Shown here piece after piece: positions 37,250-47,140 of a stretch of DNA of 64,000 nt; position 1 is the stretch's first letter, and the number at the start of each line of letters is the position of its first letter. Location of the stretch: the NCBI RefSeq assembly GCF_002272925.1, contig NZ_MLAR01000007.1, positions 27,524-91,523 on the forward strand, read 5' to 3'. Below the pieces are notes generated by a model. The model was not told the DNA's origin. It saw only the letters and a list, made by a program, of their open reading frames with translations, and ran no database searches. Made by a program: the position numbers and the translations under genes. This DNA comes from Helicobacter sp. 13S00401-1. GTDB lineage: Bacteria; Campylobacterota; Campylobacteria; Campylobacterales; Helicobacteraceae.

Positions 37250-38950
37250 CTAGTTTGCTTTAAGTTTAAGCAGTAAGGCGTGAAGTTTAGTAAGTACGCT
37301 ATCCCAGTGATTAAGCCTAGTTTGAGTTAGCTGATAAAAGTTATCTTTATACCAGATATTAGTTTGGTTTTCTTTTCCATCTTTAAAAGCACCAAATCGC
37401 CAGTCATGTCTTTTGTAAAGTAGGGCAATAGTTGGCTTTTTAAGCGTAGCACTTAGATGAAGCAAGGCTGAATCTATACTAACTATGCAATCAAGCTTAT
37501 CTAAAAGGTAGGCACTTTGACTGAAGTCTTTTATAAAAGGAGAAAGATCAGTGACTTTAAACTCACTAGCTAGAGTATCTTTTAAACCTTCATACTGAAG
37601 GCTAAAGTAAGAGAAATCTTCACTTTGAGGAAGGCTTTGTAAAAGTGTAGTAGGGTAGAGAGACTTTTCTTTTGCATTTTGAAAATTTGGATTAGATGCA
37701 AAATTAAGCCCTACTTTAAAACTTTTAGAATCTAACATAGCCTTAGTTTTAGAATCTAGATTGCTAGGCTTACTTATATAAAGCTTTTTAGCTAGAAAGT
37801 CTAAAGGCTTTGAAACATCTAGTTCATTTTTAGCACATAAAAAAGCTAGACTTGGCAGAGGAAGACATATATCAAAGTGCTTTAATTTTACTTCCTCATT
37901 AGTGACATTAAAGGCAAGATTTTTAAAAAGGCTAGTTAGTTCTAAAGGCACAAGTATTTGCAAAGTTTTACACTTAAAAGATTCTATAAATCTAGCAAAC
38001 ATGATGCTATCTCCAAACCCTTGTTCATGATATAAAACTACATCTTTATCTTTTAAAAACTCTTTTAGCCTAGCACTAGAAGTTGCTATCTCGCTAGGAA
38101 GTATATTTTTATAAAATTTTCTTTTTATATCTAAGAGTTTGGAATCTAAAAGAGAAGATCTTTCTTCATAGAGTAAAAAGCCTTCTTCTAGTTTGTTTAA
38201 GCTTAAAAGTAGATAGGCTAGATTTATCTTACATCTTACATCCTGGCTTAAAGAGATGGCTTTTTGATACCAAGTAAGTGCATTTTTAAAGTCTAGGCTG
38301 TAGCGTAAAAAGTTAGCATAGTTAAAGCAAAAGTTAAAGTCAGTCTTTGCTACTTCTTTTAACTCATCATATAAAAGGCTAGCTTCTTTAAGCATATCTA
38401 GATTTACATACATATAAGCTAGGTTGATACCAGATTCTATATGCCCTTTTTCATAGGCTAGTTTGTAGTAGTGCAGGGCTTCTTTTGAACCTATAGCTTG
38501 TTGTTTGTTTGCTAGATTAAAAAGGGCATTAGTATCATTAGGATTAAGTTTTACTACTTTTATGTAGTGTTTGATTGAAAGTTCATAGTCTTGTAAGTCC
38601 GCATAGCACTTTGCTATATTAAAGTGTAAGTTGGCATCTTCTAGTGGTAAAAAGGAGTTTAAAAGAGCAAGTGCTTTTAAAGCAAGACCATCTCTCCTAT
38701 AAAGTTCTCCTAAGCTTATACCAAAGTCTATAAATCTAGAATCTGTTTTATCTAACATAACTAAAACATGCTCTAAATAGCTTATAGCTTTAGCTCTTAA
38801 CCCTAACTCCTCGCAAGCAAAAGCACAAAGACTCCAAGCTTCTATATTATCTTTGTTGTTAGCTAGGATTTCTAAGCAGTAGCTTAGACAGTCTTTGAAT
38901 TTATTTTCATTAAAAGCCGCCTTTGCTAGGGATAGATAACTTTCTTCCAT
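37250..38950 (-). CDS. TPR protein with C-terminal glycosyltransferase-family-9-like domain
   Basis: A 566-residue protein without signal peptide or membrane helix. Residues about 1-270 are tandem TPRs (SLAKAAFNENKFKDCLSYCL, SIKHYIKVVKLNPNDTNALF, NALTWYQKAISLSQDVRCKI). Residues about 300-560 resemble the heptosyltransferase/glycosyltransferase family 9 fold: LYHEQGFGDSIMFARFIESF, DICLPLPSLAFL and the C-terminal LDCIVSIDSALLHLSATLKKPTIALL. TPR fusions of this kind are common in flagellated and surface-glycosylated bacteria. The acceptor is unknown; O-GlcNAc-transferase-like protein modification or a lipid/glycan role are both possible. It is the first gene of the long reverse-strand block. Confidence 0.7.
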   Translation of the reverse strand: MEESYLSLAKAAFNENKFKDCLSYCLEILANNKDNIEAWSLCAFACEELGLRAKAISYLEHVLVMLDKTDSRFIDFGISLGELYRRDGLALKALALLNSFLPLEDANLHFNIAKCYADLQDYELSIKHYIKVVKLNPNDTNALFNLANKQQAIGSKEALHYYKLAYEKGHIESGINLAYMYVNLDMLKEASLLYDELKEVAKTDFNFCFNYANFLRYSLDFKNALTWYQKAISLSQDVRCKINLAYLLLSLNKLEEGFLLYEERSSLLDSKLLDIKRKFYKNILPSEIATSSARLKEFLKDKDVVLYHEQGFGDSIMFARFIESFKCKTLQILVPLELTSLFKNLAFNVTNEEVKLKHFDICLPLPSLAFLCAKNELDVSKPLDFLAKKLYISKPSNLDSKTKAMLDSKSFKVGLNFASNPNFQNAKEKSLYPTTLLQSLPQSEDFSYFSLQYEGLKDTLASEFKVTDLSPFIKDFSQSAYLLDKLDCIVSIDSALLHLSATLKKPTIALLYKRHDWRFGAFKDGKENQTNIWYKDNFYQLTQTRLNHWDSVLTKLHALLLKLKAN

Positions 38951-39432
38951 AGTTAACCTTACTAGATATATTTTTGTATAAATACTATAAAGCTTTAAAA
39001 ACTTAAGATTTTATTAAAGTTAAATAAGTAAAAAGATAATATATTTTTTACTTATAGTTAAAATGCACATAAAGATTCCACTTTTTTATAAATAGCTAGC
39101 TAAGACCTATACTACTTTCAAACAAGCCTACTTTTTTGTATATATTTTAATACCAAAGGATAAAGAATATGAAGTAAGTTTTATTTTTTAGTTTTTAGAA
39201 GTAAGGCTATAGTGTAGATAGTAAGCTAGGATTAATTTTAAAACAAACACATAGCTATTTCATGAAAGAAAAGTTTTTTGCTACGCATCTATCTTTTTAT
39301 AGTGTTAGTTTTCATATTTCATGATAGAAAGTCACTATTTGCATTATGGATTCCTTAAATATAAAGGTATTTTTATAAACGAATGGCTAAGATATAAGAA
39401 CTGCAAATCACAAACATTAGAAGGATTAAATA
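38951..39432. other. 482-bp gene-free divergent promoter region with a direct repeat
   Basis: It lies between the first gene of the reverse-strand block and the LPP20-like gene. A near-perfect 14-bp direct repeat is present: TTTCATGAAAGAAA (39258-39271) and TTTCATGATAGAAA (39317-39330), with a 59-bp period. A -10-like TATAAG near 39390 could serve the downstream lipoprotein. A 61-codon open frame at 39321-39506 overlaps the lipoprotein gene and shows no protein-like features. Nothing else was recognised. Confidence 0.4.
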
Positions 39433-40005
39433 ATGAAAAAAAAGTTTTCACACATTATAGCCGCTGGCATAGGTGCTTTGTTTATACTAGCAGGTTGTGC
39501 ATCTAAAGTGGGTGATATGCCTGTTAGTAAGAATGCCCCTTCTTGGGTTTATCAAACTCCAGCAGGCCTTGCAGCAGTAGATAGTGCTCCTATTGGCAAT
39601 AACTTTTCAGCTGCCATGGATATAGCAACCATCAAAGCTAGAAACCAGATAGCTCAAACCATAGCTCAAAAGATAGAGACAAAAACTAAGACTTTAAGAA
39701 ATCAAGATGGCCTAGGCAACACAGATGAACAAACTGTGACAGCTATGAGAACAACTGTAGCTGCTAATCTTGGTGGGGCTAAAAGAACTAACTTTTATGT
39801 AGATAAAGATACTAATACAGTTTGGGTTTTAGTAGAAGTTCAAAAACTTGATACTGCCTTACTTAACAAAAACCTCCAGCAAGCTAAGCTTGTAGATGCA
39901 AATGCTGCAAAAGCGGTCTCTGAAGCAGTAGATGAGATAATAGATGGCAAAACTAGTCCCCAAACATCAGCACCAGCTGCTACAGTAGCTCCTGCTACAA
40001 ACTAG
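39433..40005 (+). CDS. LPP20-family outer-membrane lipoprotein
   Basis: A 190-residue lipoprotein. The signal peptide ends in the lipobox LAGC (lipidated C22). The LPP20 domain covers about 35-165 (APSWVYQTPAGLAAVDSA, AMDIATIKARNQIAQTIAQKI, FYVDKDTNTVWVLVEVQKLD). The C-terminus is a short Ala/Thr/Pro tail. LPP20 (HP1456) is a membrane-associated antigen of H. pylori whose function is unclear; related domains occur in FlgP-like flagellar lipoproteins. AGAAGGA precedes the ATG. A strong terminator follows, so it is monocistronic. Confidence 0.88.
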   Translation: MKKKFSHIIAAGIGALFILAGCASKVGDMPVSKNAPSWVYQTPAGLAAVDSAPIGNNFSAAMDIATIKARNQIAQTIAQKIETKTKTLRNQDGLGNTDEQTVTAMRTTVAANLGGAKRTNFYVDKDTNTVWVLVEVQKLDTALLNKNLQQAKLVDANAAKAVSEAVDEIIDGKTSPQTSAPAATVAPATN

Positions 40006-40022
40006 TCTAATCTAGTTCATAT

Positions 40023-40052
40023 AAAAAGCCTAGTTGCTAAGCTAGGCTTTTT
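40023..40052 (+). terminator. Rho-independent terminator of the LPP20-like gene
   Basis: A perfect 11-bp stem AAAAAGCCTAG / CTAGGCTTTTT with an 8-nt loop. The 3' arm ends in five T residues. Confidence 0.9.
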
Positions 40053-40127
40053 GCAATACTTAAGCACTCAAAAAGTTAAATAACACAACAAAAGCTTTTA
40101 TATGCATTTACCTTTAAAGGAGAAAAC

Positions 40128-41165
40128 ATGCCAAATACAGTATCACGTAAATTAATTTACAATCCAGATTCCAAAGAAACAGTCAACGATAGAAAGATTT
40201 TCGGTGGGAATCCAACAGCCATGTTTGAGCTAACTCAGATTAAATATCAATGGGCTTATGACCTATGGAAAAAAATGCTTGCTAATACTTGGTTTCCAGA
40301 AGAAGTTAATATGAATGTTGATAAGCGCGACTATAACGATGGCCTAACACCTCAAGAAAAGATAGGCTATGATAGAGCCTTAGCCCAGCTTATATTTATG
40401 GATAGCTTACAAACTAATAACTTAATAGATAATATTAATCCTTTCATGACTAGTCCAGAAATAAACCTAGCTATAGTTAGACAAGCCTACGAAGAAGCTC
40501 TTCACTCTCAAAGCTATGCAGTTATGGTTGAATCTATCTCAGCTAACACTACTGAGATATATGAGATGTGGCGAACTGATATGGAGTTAAAGCACAAAAA
40601 TGACGCTATAGCTGAAGTTTATACAAAACTAGCTAGCAACCCTACAGAAACTAATCTTGTAAAAGCTATGTTTGCAAACCAGATTCTAGAAGGTATATAT
40701 TTTTATAGTGGATTTTGTTACTTTTATACCCTAGCAAGAAGTGGGAAAATGCTAGGTAGTGCGCAAATGATACGCTTCATACAAAGAGATGAGATAACCC
40801 ACCTTTTAATCTTTCAAAATCTTATAAATAGCCTAAAAAAAGAGCGTCCTGATCTTTTTACTAATGAGCTAAAAGATGATGTCTATGACATGTTTCAAAA
40901 GGCAGTTAACTTAGAATCTGAATGGGGAGAGTACATAACCCAGGGGCAGATTTTAGGCCTTACTTCAGAGCTTATAAGAGAGTATATAGAGTATCTTGCT
41001 GATAAGCGTTTAAGTGCAGTAGGTTTTAAAAAAATGTATAATAGGCCTAATAATCCACTAAAATGGGTTGATGACTTTTCTAGTTTTAATGACCAAAGAA
41101 GTAACTTTTTTGAAGCTAGAGTTACTAACTATGCAAAAGGGAGCATAAGTTTTGACGACTTTTAA
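40128..41165 (+). CDS. nrdB: Ribonucleoside-diphosphate reductase subunit beta (class Ia)
   Basis: A 345-residue radical-bearing subunit that with NrdA reduces ribonucleotides. Iron ligands and the radical tyrosine are visible in [13 protein letters not shown], which has the E-x2-H-x3-Y spacing of class Ia enzymes. The second iron half-site is at [14 protein letters not shown]. The enzyme needs oxygen for radical formation. AAAGGAG precedes the ATG. The last 14 bp overlap the nitrilase start, whose Shine-Dalgarno sequence (AAGGGAG) lies inside nrdB. Confidence 0.96.
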   Translation: MPNTVSRKLIYNPDSKETVNDRKIFGGNPTAMFELTQIKYQWAYDLWKKMLANTWFPEEVNMNVDKRDYNDGLTPQEKIGYDRALAQLIFMDSLQTNNLIDNINPFMTSPEINLAIVRQAYEEALHSQSYAVMVESISANTTEIYEMWRTDMELKHKNDAIAEVYTKLASNPTETNLVKAMFANQILEGIYFYSGFCYFYTLARSGKMLGSAQMIRFIQRDEITHLLIFQNLINSLKKERPDLFTNELKDDVYDMFQKAVNLESEWGEYITQGQILGLTSELIREYIEYLADKRLSAVGFKKMYNRPNNPLKWVDDFSSFNDQRSNFFEARVTNYAKGSISFDDF

Positions 41166-41901
41166 AACACTAAACTCTTTACAGCTTGAAACTACAAGAG
41201 ATTTTCAAGCAAACCTAGAGCTTTTAGAGTACAAACTAAGACTTTGTGAAGAAGGAAGCATCAACCTAGTAAGTGAGGTGTTTCTAACAGGGTTTAGTTA
41301 TGAGCACATGGAGGAGGCTAGTAGCTTTAGTGTGCATGCTAAAAAAGCCTTACTTGAGATATCTAAGCTAAAAACTATCTTAATAACTTTGATAGAAAAG
41401 ATAGATGGTGAGTGCTTTAATGTTTTAAATGTATTTCATAAAGGAAAGATAATCTACACTCAAAAAAAAGCTAAGCTTTTTTGCTTAGGTAAAGAGCATA
41501 TCTACTTTAAAAGTGGAAGTGTAGAGGATATTAAATTCTTCAAGATAGATAATATAGTTTGTGCAAGCCTTATCTGTTTTGAACTACGCTTTATAGAACT
41601 TTGGCAAAGACTTAGAGGGGCTGAGATAATCTTTGTGCCTGCACTTTGGGGCAAGGATAGAAAAACTCAGTTTGAAAGCCTTTGTAGAGGCCTTGCTATA
41701 GCCAATCAGTGCTTTGTAGTCTCAAGTCTTAGTGGTAATAAAAATGTAGCACAAGGAAGTTCTATAATCACTCCTTTTGGCCTAGTATTTAAAAATGATG
41801 ATAAAGATATAGTTACTTCCACCATAGACTTAAGTGAGTGCCAAAAGATGAGAAATCATATAGATGTTGGCCTAAGTCAAGTTAACTTAAAAGATTTATA
41901 A
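41152..41901 (+). CDS. Carbon-nitrogen hydrolase (nitrilase superfamily)
   Basis: A 249-residue cytosolic amidase of the nitrilase superfamily. The Glu-Lys-Cys triad is visible as E42 ([10 protein letters not shown]), a Lys in [10 protein letters not shown] (105 or 106) and C142 ([12 protein letters not shown]). Substrate unknown; omega-amidase-like deamination is a common role of this size class. The start is a TTG at 41152 with AAGGGAG at good spacing. It overlaps nrdB and is followed by pcm after 4 bp. Confidence 0.85.
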   Translation: MTTFKTLNSLQLETTRDFQANLELLEYKLRLCEEGSINLVSEVFLTGFSYEHMEEASSFSVHAKKALLEISKLKTILITLIEKIDGECFNVLNVFHKGKIIYTQKKAKLFCLGKEHIYFKSGSVEDIKFFKIDNIVCASLICFELRFIELWQRLRGAEIIFVPALWGKDRKTQFESLCRGLAIANQCFVVSSLSGNKNVAQGSSIITPFGLVFKNDDKDIVTSTIDLSECQKMRNHIDVGLSQVNLKDL

Positions 41902-41905
41902 AAAA

Positions 41906-42565
41906 ATGTATAAGCTACAAAATGAGTTAATGTTTAAAGACTTTAGTGGTGAAGGGAGCAACTTTCATCCTGAAGTTTTAAGTGCTATAAAAAATGTTAA
42001 TAGAGAAGTTTTTATACCAGATGCCTTGAAACATAAAGCTTTTAGCGTGGATGCTTTACCTTTAGGTAGTGAGCAGTGGATAAGCTCTCCTTTAACAGTG
42101 GCTAAGATGAGTAACTACTTAATGGGCTATGATGTAAAAGATGCACTTTCTAAACCTGATAATGTTTTAGAAGTTGGGCTTGGAAGCGGATATCAAGCCT
42201 GTGTTTTAAGTAAGCTTATAAGGCGAGTTTTTAGTATAGAAAGGATAGAGACTTTATATAATGAGGCACGCACTAGGATAGCTAGACTTAATATTATGAA
42301 TGTAAATGTTAGATTAGGCGATGGGAATCTAGGCTGGAGTAACTTTGCTCCCTTTGATAGAATCTTGCTTTCTGCTTGTGCTACTAAAATACCACCTGTT
42401 TTATTTTCTCAGCTTGCTGAAGGTGGTATATTAGTAGCTCCTTTGCAAAAAGGAAATAAGCAAGTTATATCTAGATTTATAAAAAAAGATTCCATATTAA
42501 AAGAAGAGGAGCTAGAAGCTTGTGAGTTTGTGCCACTTTTAAGTGGTGTTGCAAAGTCTTTCTAG
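41906..42565 (+). CDS. pcm: Protein-L-isoaspartate O-methyltransferase
   Basis: A 219-residue SAM-dependent enzyme that methylates isoaspartyl residues of aged proteins to start repair. The SAM motif is NVLEVGLGSGYQACVLS. The substrate-proximal motif is SEQWISSPLTVAKM, and post-motif I reads VFSIERIETL. Length matches the family. It is in a tight cluster with nrdB, the nitrilase and the ABC ATPase. Confidence 0.93.
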   Translation: MYKLQNELMFKDFSGEGSNFHPEVLSAIKNVNREVFIPDALKHKAFSVDALPLGSEQWISSPLTVAKMSNYLMGYDVKDALSKPDNVLEVGLGSGYQACVLSKLIRRVFSIERIETLYNEARTRIARLNIMNVNVRLGDGNLGWSNFAPFDRILLSACATKIPPVLFSQLAEGGILVAPLQKGNKQVISRFIKKDSILKEEELEACEFVPLLSGVAKSF

Positions 42566-42577
42566 GCTAGTGTTGTT

Positions 42578-43288
42578 ATGAATAAGATTCTAGAAGTAAA
42601 AGATTTAAGCTTTAAATATGGAAGTGAATACATATTTCAAGATGTTTCTTTTAACATACAAGAAAAGGAGTTCTTAGGCATAATAGGGCCAAATGGAGGA
42701 GGTAAAAGTACCTTAGCCAAACTCATGCTTGGGCTTTTAAAGCCTTATAATGGAAGCTTGAAATGGAATATAGAAGGAAAGATAGGTTACGTGGCACAAA
42801 ACACTAACATTAATCTAGATTTTCCTATATCAGTTAGTAAAGTAGTTGAGATGGGCTTTTTAAGAAGTTCCTTTTTTGGAGTAAGGTTTAATAAAACTCA
42901 AAAAGAGTGTGTAGAAAAGATACTAAAAGATCTAAAACTTTATGATTTACGAAACGAAAAGATAGGCTTTTTAAGTGGTGGTCAAAGGCAAAAAGTTTTT
43001 ATAGCAAGGGCCTTAGTTTCTAAGCCTAAAGTGCTAATCTTAGATGAGCCAACCTCTAATATAGACGCTGTGGCACAAGTTGAGATTTATAAATTGTTAA
43101 AAGAAATTAATAATACACATACTATAATAGTCATCAGTCATGACATCTCAATAACTCTTGAATACGCAACTAGGATATTGCATGTTAATAGGGGCGTACT
43201 CAGTCATGAAGTTTCACGAGACATTTTAAAACATGGGCAAGTATTATGTGAAGTTGACATGTTTGAAAAAAATCTAAGGATTAATTAA
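42578..43288 (+). CDS. Metal-type ABC transporter ATP-binding protein (ZnuC/MntB-like), orphan
   Basis: A 236-residue ATPase. Walker A is GPNGGGKST (about 33-41), the Q-loop is GYVAQNTNINLDFP, the signature is LSGGQRQKV, Walker B is VLILDEPTS and the switch His is in VISHD. The Q-loop and short length fit zinc/manganese importers of the cluster A-I type. No permease or binding-protein gene lies beside it in this window, so its partners must be encoded elsewhere. It starts 12 bp after pcm and ends 9 bp before mqo. Confidence 0.85.
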   Translation: MNKILEVKDLSFKYGSEYIFQDVSFNIQEKEFLGIIGPNGGGKSTLAKLMLGLLKPYNGSLKWNIEGKIGYVAQNTNINLDFPISVSKVVEMGFLRSSFFGVRFNKTQKECVEKILKDLKLYDLRNEKIGFLSGGQRQKVFIARALVSKPKVLILDEPTSNIDAVAQVEIYKLLKEINNTHTIIVISHDISITLEYATRILHVNRGVLSHEVSRDILKHGQVLCEVDMFEKNLRIN

Positions 43289-43297
43289 GGATGGATT

Positions 43298-44650
43298 ATG
43301 AATAGTTTTGATGTAGTCATTGTAGGCGGCGGTGTTAGTGGAGCTAGCACTTTTTACACTTTAAGTGAGTATTCAGACTTAGGAAGTATAGCTATAGTAG
43401 AAAAAGAAGCAAAACTTGCAAATATAAGCTCAAGTGCTAAAGCAAACTCTCAAACTATACACGATGGATCCATAGAAACCAACTATAAAGTAGAAAAAGC
43501 TAGAGTTGTAAAACTAGCTGCAGATAAGGTTAAAAACTTTGCTTTAAGAGAGAACTTACAAAACAAAGTTATATTTAAAAATCAAAAGATGGCTATAGGT
43601 GTTGGTGATAGCGAGTGCCAGTTTATACAAGATAGACATTTTCCTTTTGAAGAAGTCTTTCCAGGACTTAAGCTTTTTACTAAAGAAGACATCAAGAGGC
43701 TAGAGCCTAAGGTTATAGAGGGCAAAGATGGTAAAGATAGACCAGAAAATGTAATGGCAAGTGGCTATGAAGAAGCATGGTGTGCTATGAACTATGAGCT
43801 TTTAACCCACCACTTCGCACAAAAAGGTAAAGAAAAAAATCCTAAAAATGAGATTTTTTTAAACTTTAAAGTAAAAGAGATTAAAGAAGTATCAGATGGC
43901 TATAAGATAACAGCACATAATGGAGAGTGTTTACACGCGAAATTTGTACTAGTAAATGCTGGTAGTTACGCTCTTCCTATAGCACAAAGTATGGGCTATG
44001 GTAATGAGTATGGTTGTTTGCCAGTGGCTGGAAGTTTTTATTTTGTGCCAGATTTATTAAGAGGAAAAGTTTATGGTGTACAAAACCCTAAACTTCCTTT
44101 TGCTGCCTTACATGGAGACCCAGATGTCGCAATACATGGAAAAACAAGGATAGGGCCAACAGCACTTGCCATGCCTAAGCTTGAAAGAGGAAAACATCTT
44201 TTTAGCAAGATAGGTTGGGAGCTTTTAGAGCTTGATCTTAACAAAGAAGCGATAGCTATCATGTTTGACTTACTAAAAGATCAAGAGATAAGAGACTACG
44301 TTTTTAGAAATATGGCTTTTGAGCTACCTTTTGCAGGTATAAGGATGTTTTTAAAAGATGCCCAAAAGATTATCCCAACTCTAAAGCTTCGCGATCTAAC
44401 TTATGCAAAAGGTTTTGGAGAAGTTAGACCTCAAGTACTTGATAGAAAAAAGATGAAACTAGAACTTGGTGAGAAAAAGATAAAAAGTGGCAAAGGTATA
44501 ACATTTAACATGACACCTTCACCAGGTGCTACTTCATGTTTGCAAAATGCCTTTGTAGACTCTCAAGAGATAACTAGCTACTTAAATAAGAACTTTGATA
44601 AGGTTAGATTCTTAGAAGAGCTTAATCCTATAGAGTTAGAATCTAAATAA
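43298..44650 (+). CDS. mqo: FAD-dependent malate:quinone oxidoreductase
   Basis: A 450-residue membrane-associated flavoprotein that oxidises malate to oxaloacetate and passes electrons to menaquinone, replacing NAD-malate dehydrogenase. The FAD-binding fold is [17 protein letters not shown], and [21 protein letters not shown] and [14 protein letters not shown] are conserved Mqo regions. The length equals H. pylori Mqo (HP0086, from memory). It links fumarase and the TCA cycle to the respiratory chain. Confidence 0.93.
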   Translation: MNSFDVVIVGGGVSGASTFYTLSEYSDLGSIAIVEKEAKLANISSSAKANSQTIHDGSIETNYKVEKARVVKLAADKVKNFALRENLQNKVIFKNQKMAIGVGDSECQFIQDRHFPFEEVFPGLKLFTKEDIKRLEPKVIEGKDGKDRPENVMASGYEEAWCAMNYELLTHHFAQKGKEKNPKNEIFLNFKVKEIKEVSDGYKITAHNGECLHAKFVLVNAGSYALPIAQSMGYGNEYGCLPVAGSFYFVPDLLRGKVYGVQNPKLPFAALHGDPDVAIHGKTRIGPTALAMPKLERGKHLFSKIGWELLELDLNKEAIAIMFDLLKDQEIRDYVFRNMAFELPFAGIRMFLKDAQKIIPTLKLRDLTYAKGFGEVRPQVLDRKKMKLELGEKKIKSGKGITFNMTPSPGATSCLQNAFVDSQEITSYLNKNFDKVRFLEELNPIELESK

Positions 44651-44654
44651 TTTT

Positions 44655-47084
44655 TTGCTTAGTGTAGATTCTTTAGATACGCTTTTTGTTTTTTCAAGTA
44701 GTCGTTCTATGAGTGCGTTTTATACGCACTTTATAGAAGATGAGCTTTATAGGCAAGATTTAAGTACTCCAAATTTTAAACTTTTTGAGTATGAAGACTT
44801 AGACTATACTAGCATTAACTCCTTTCTTCCACAAACTATACTTTTAGGTGAGTTTTTTAAAAAAATAACATATACACCAAGTGCGCAAATCCCAAAGTCT
44901 TTAAGAAGATTTTTAATATCAGATGCTTTATTAAAACTTGAAAAGGCTAAAAGTTCTAAGATATGTGGGTTTGAACATAGCTTCATGGCTTATCTTGAAA
45001 ACTCTAATGTCTTATTGAACTTTTTAGATGAGATAAGAAGTCACAATCTAAGCTTAAAGGATCTAAAAGATATAGCATTAAGTGATGTCTATGGCGATTA
45101 TACTTTGCATCTTGAGATAGTAGATGAAGTCTATCAAAACTATAAAAATATCTTAAGGGAACTAAATCTAAGTGATGGAATCTATGAAGGCTATAGCTTA
45201 TTAGAGAGTTATATAGATAATTTTAAGGCTTTCCATATAGAATTAGAGGGTTTTATAACGCCTTTAGAGCTTGAGATCTTAAATAAGATAGCATTAAAAA
45301 AAGATGTATTTTTATATTTTGAAACAGATATGTTTAATATTAATCACTTTGGTTTTATACCCCACAAACTAGAGATTAATCATAAGTACGCTTATCACCT
45401 TAAGACTAAAAAACTAGATTCTAAAAAAAGCACTTCTAACTTAGAACTTAGTAGTACTAAACTATTTTATGCAAGTAGCAAGATTTCTCAAGTGGCTTTT
45501 TGTCTTGAAGAAGCTTATAGCTGGCTAAAAGAGATAAGACAAGATGGTGGCAGTGAAAATGACTATGCAGTGATCCTTTGTAATGAAGACTTTACAAGGC
45601 ACTTAGAGATCTATGATGAAGAAAGGATTTTTAATTTTGCTAGAGGTAGGGATCTAACTAATACAAAACCATATATGCATTTTGAAAGAGTATGTAAAGA
45701 GTTTTTAGAGCTTAGTGAAGAAAGTAGTTTTAAACATGAGTTTAGTGATGAAGAAGCTAAGCAAGATATATTTACTTTTAATGTGAAATCTTTAGAAGTC
45801 TTGCTTCAAAAACTCTTTGAAGGTGATGTTTTAAAAGAGGCTATAAATATCTTAAGTGAGTTAAAAGCACTTTTTAAGATTAGAAAAAGCGAAGATTTTA
45901 GACTTTTATTAAAAGAGTTTATGGAAAGCTTTTGTAAGGTTAGACTAAGTGATGCAAATGGTGGACCTATAAAAGTTATAGGAGTTTTAGAAACTAGAAA
46001 TATCAAGTTTAAAAAAGCTTTACTTGTTGATTTTAGTGCTAACTTTGTTCCAAATGTAAAAACTGATGACTTGTTTTTAAACTCATACTTAAGAGGGCTT
46101 AATAAGATTCCAACTATGCAAGATAAGCAAAACCTTCAAAAGCATCATTATCTAGGCATATTTAAAAATGTAAAAGAGCTTAAAGTGTCATTTTTGAAAA
46201 ATGAAGAAAGTATGGGTAGTTTGATGTTAGAAGAACTTGGATTAGATTCTGAGTTAGCACAAAGTTTAGAAGACTTAAGCGTTTTAGATTTTAGTAAGCA
46301 AAATGAGACTATTTATGTGGATGATAGTTTTGAGCCTTATACATATAAACATATAAGTGCTAGTGCTTTAAAGACTTACTCTGAGTGTACTAGGAAATTT
46401 TACTATAGGTATATAGAAGGACTAAGGCAAGAAGAAAGTAAAAGCTTAAAAGCAGGGACTAATCTTCATGCTGTCCTAGAAAGCTGTCTTTTAGAGTTAA
46501 AAGATGCAAAAGATTTAAGCGCTATAGATGCTAGTGGTTTACAAGAGGCCTTAAGTAAAAGACTAGATTTTAATAGTATGGATTCTATAGATAAATTTGA
46601 AACTAAGAAAAATCTTTTTTTTATGCAAGGTTTTTTTGAAAGTGAAGCTAGGCGTTTTAAAGAGGGTATTAAGATCTTAGAGCTAGAAAGAAGTTTTGAA
46701 GGAAACTTACTTGGCAAAGAAGTCAGTGGCAAGATAGATAGGATAGATAGACTAGAAGATACTTTATATATCATAGACTACAAGCTAAGCAAGTCTAAAG
46801 AAACTCCAAGTCCACTACAGCTTGCCTTTTATGCCCTTTGCATAGAAACCTTAGAATGTTTAAAAGAGTATAGAGACTTTAAGCTAGAGTTTTTTTACTA
46901 TATGCTCTTAGATGATGATAAAACTTTAAGGAAGATAGAATCTAGCGTGATAGAAGAGGGCAAGGAGATACTTAAAGCTTATATAAAAGAGTTAGGAAGT
47001 AAGAATGTAAAGGCTTATGAAGACAAAGATAGAAAAAAGGATGCTTGCGGGTACTGTGAGTTTAGTGAGCTTTGTGGATTATAA
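44655..47084 (+). CDS. addB: AddB-like recombination nuclease subunit
   Basis: An 809-residue protein of the epsilonproteobacterial AddB type, part of the AddAB helicase-nuclease that resects double-strand breaks. The C-terminal nuclease domain (about 560-809) has the PD-(D/E)XK core GKIDRIDRLEDTLYIIDYKLSK. Four cysteines, C578 (in SECTRKFYYRY), C798, C801 and C807 (CGYCEFSELC), are placed to hold the AddB [4Fe-4S] staple. The N-terminal helicase-like half shows no Walker A motif, so ATP hydrolysis would be left to AddA, which is not in the window. The start is a TTG at 44655 with no clear ribosome binding site; it is 4 bp after mqo, suggesting coupling. Confidence 0.85.
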   Translation: MLSVDSLDTLFVFSSSRSMSAFYTHFIEDELYRQDLSTPNFKLFEYEDLDYTSINSFLPQTILLGEFFKKITYTPSAQIPKSLRRFLISDALLKLEKAKSSKICGFEHSFMAYLENSNVLLNFLDEIRSHNLSLKDLKDIALSDVYGDYTLHLEIVDEVYQNYKNILRELNLSDGIYEGYSLLESYIDNFKAFHIELEGFITPLELEILNKIALKKDVFLYFETDMFNINHFGFIPHKLEINHKYAYHLKTKKLDSKKSTSNLELSSTKLFYASSKISQVAFCLEEAYSWLKEIRQDGGSENDYAVILCNEDFTRHLEIYDEERIFNFARGRDLTNTKPYMHFERVCKEFLELSEESSFKHEFSDEEAKQDIFTFNVKSLEVLLQKLFEGDVLKEAINILSELKALFKIRKSEDFRLLLKEFMESFCKVRLSDANGGPIKVIGVLETRNIKFKKALLVDFSANFVPNVKTDDLFLNSYLRGLNKIPTMQDKQNLQKHHYLGIFKNVKELKVSFLKNEESMGSLMLEELGLDSELAQSLEDLSVLDFSKQNETIYVDDSFEPYTYKHISASALKTYSECTRKFYYRYIEGLRQEESKSLKAGTNLHAVLESCLLELKDAKDLSAIDASGLQEALSKRLDFNSMDSIDKFETKKNLFFMQGFFESEARRFKEGIKILELERSFEGNLLGKEVSGKIDRIDRLEDTLYIIDYKLSKSKETPSPLQLAFYALCIETLECLKEYRDFKLEFFYYMLLDDDKTLRKIESSVIEEGKEILKAYIKELGSKNVKAYEDKDRKKDACGYCEFSELCGL

Positions 47085-47125
47085 GGCTAGGATGGATAAG
47101 TCTTAGCCTTAGTCTAGCCTTTTTT
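47083..47125 (+). terminator. Terminator of addB with two alternative pairings
   Basis: AAGGCTAG (47083-47090) pairs with CTAGCCTT (47114-47121), followed by a T-run. The same 5' arm can instead pair with AGCCTT at 47105-47110. The first pairing is the terminator form. Confidence 0.7.
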
Positions 47126-47140
47126 AATAAAGACTAGAGA

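Noticed and set aside
39321..39506. 61-codon open frame before the LPP20-like gene
   Set aside because: It overlaps the lipoprotein start in another frame, has no ribosome binding site and no recognisable features.
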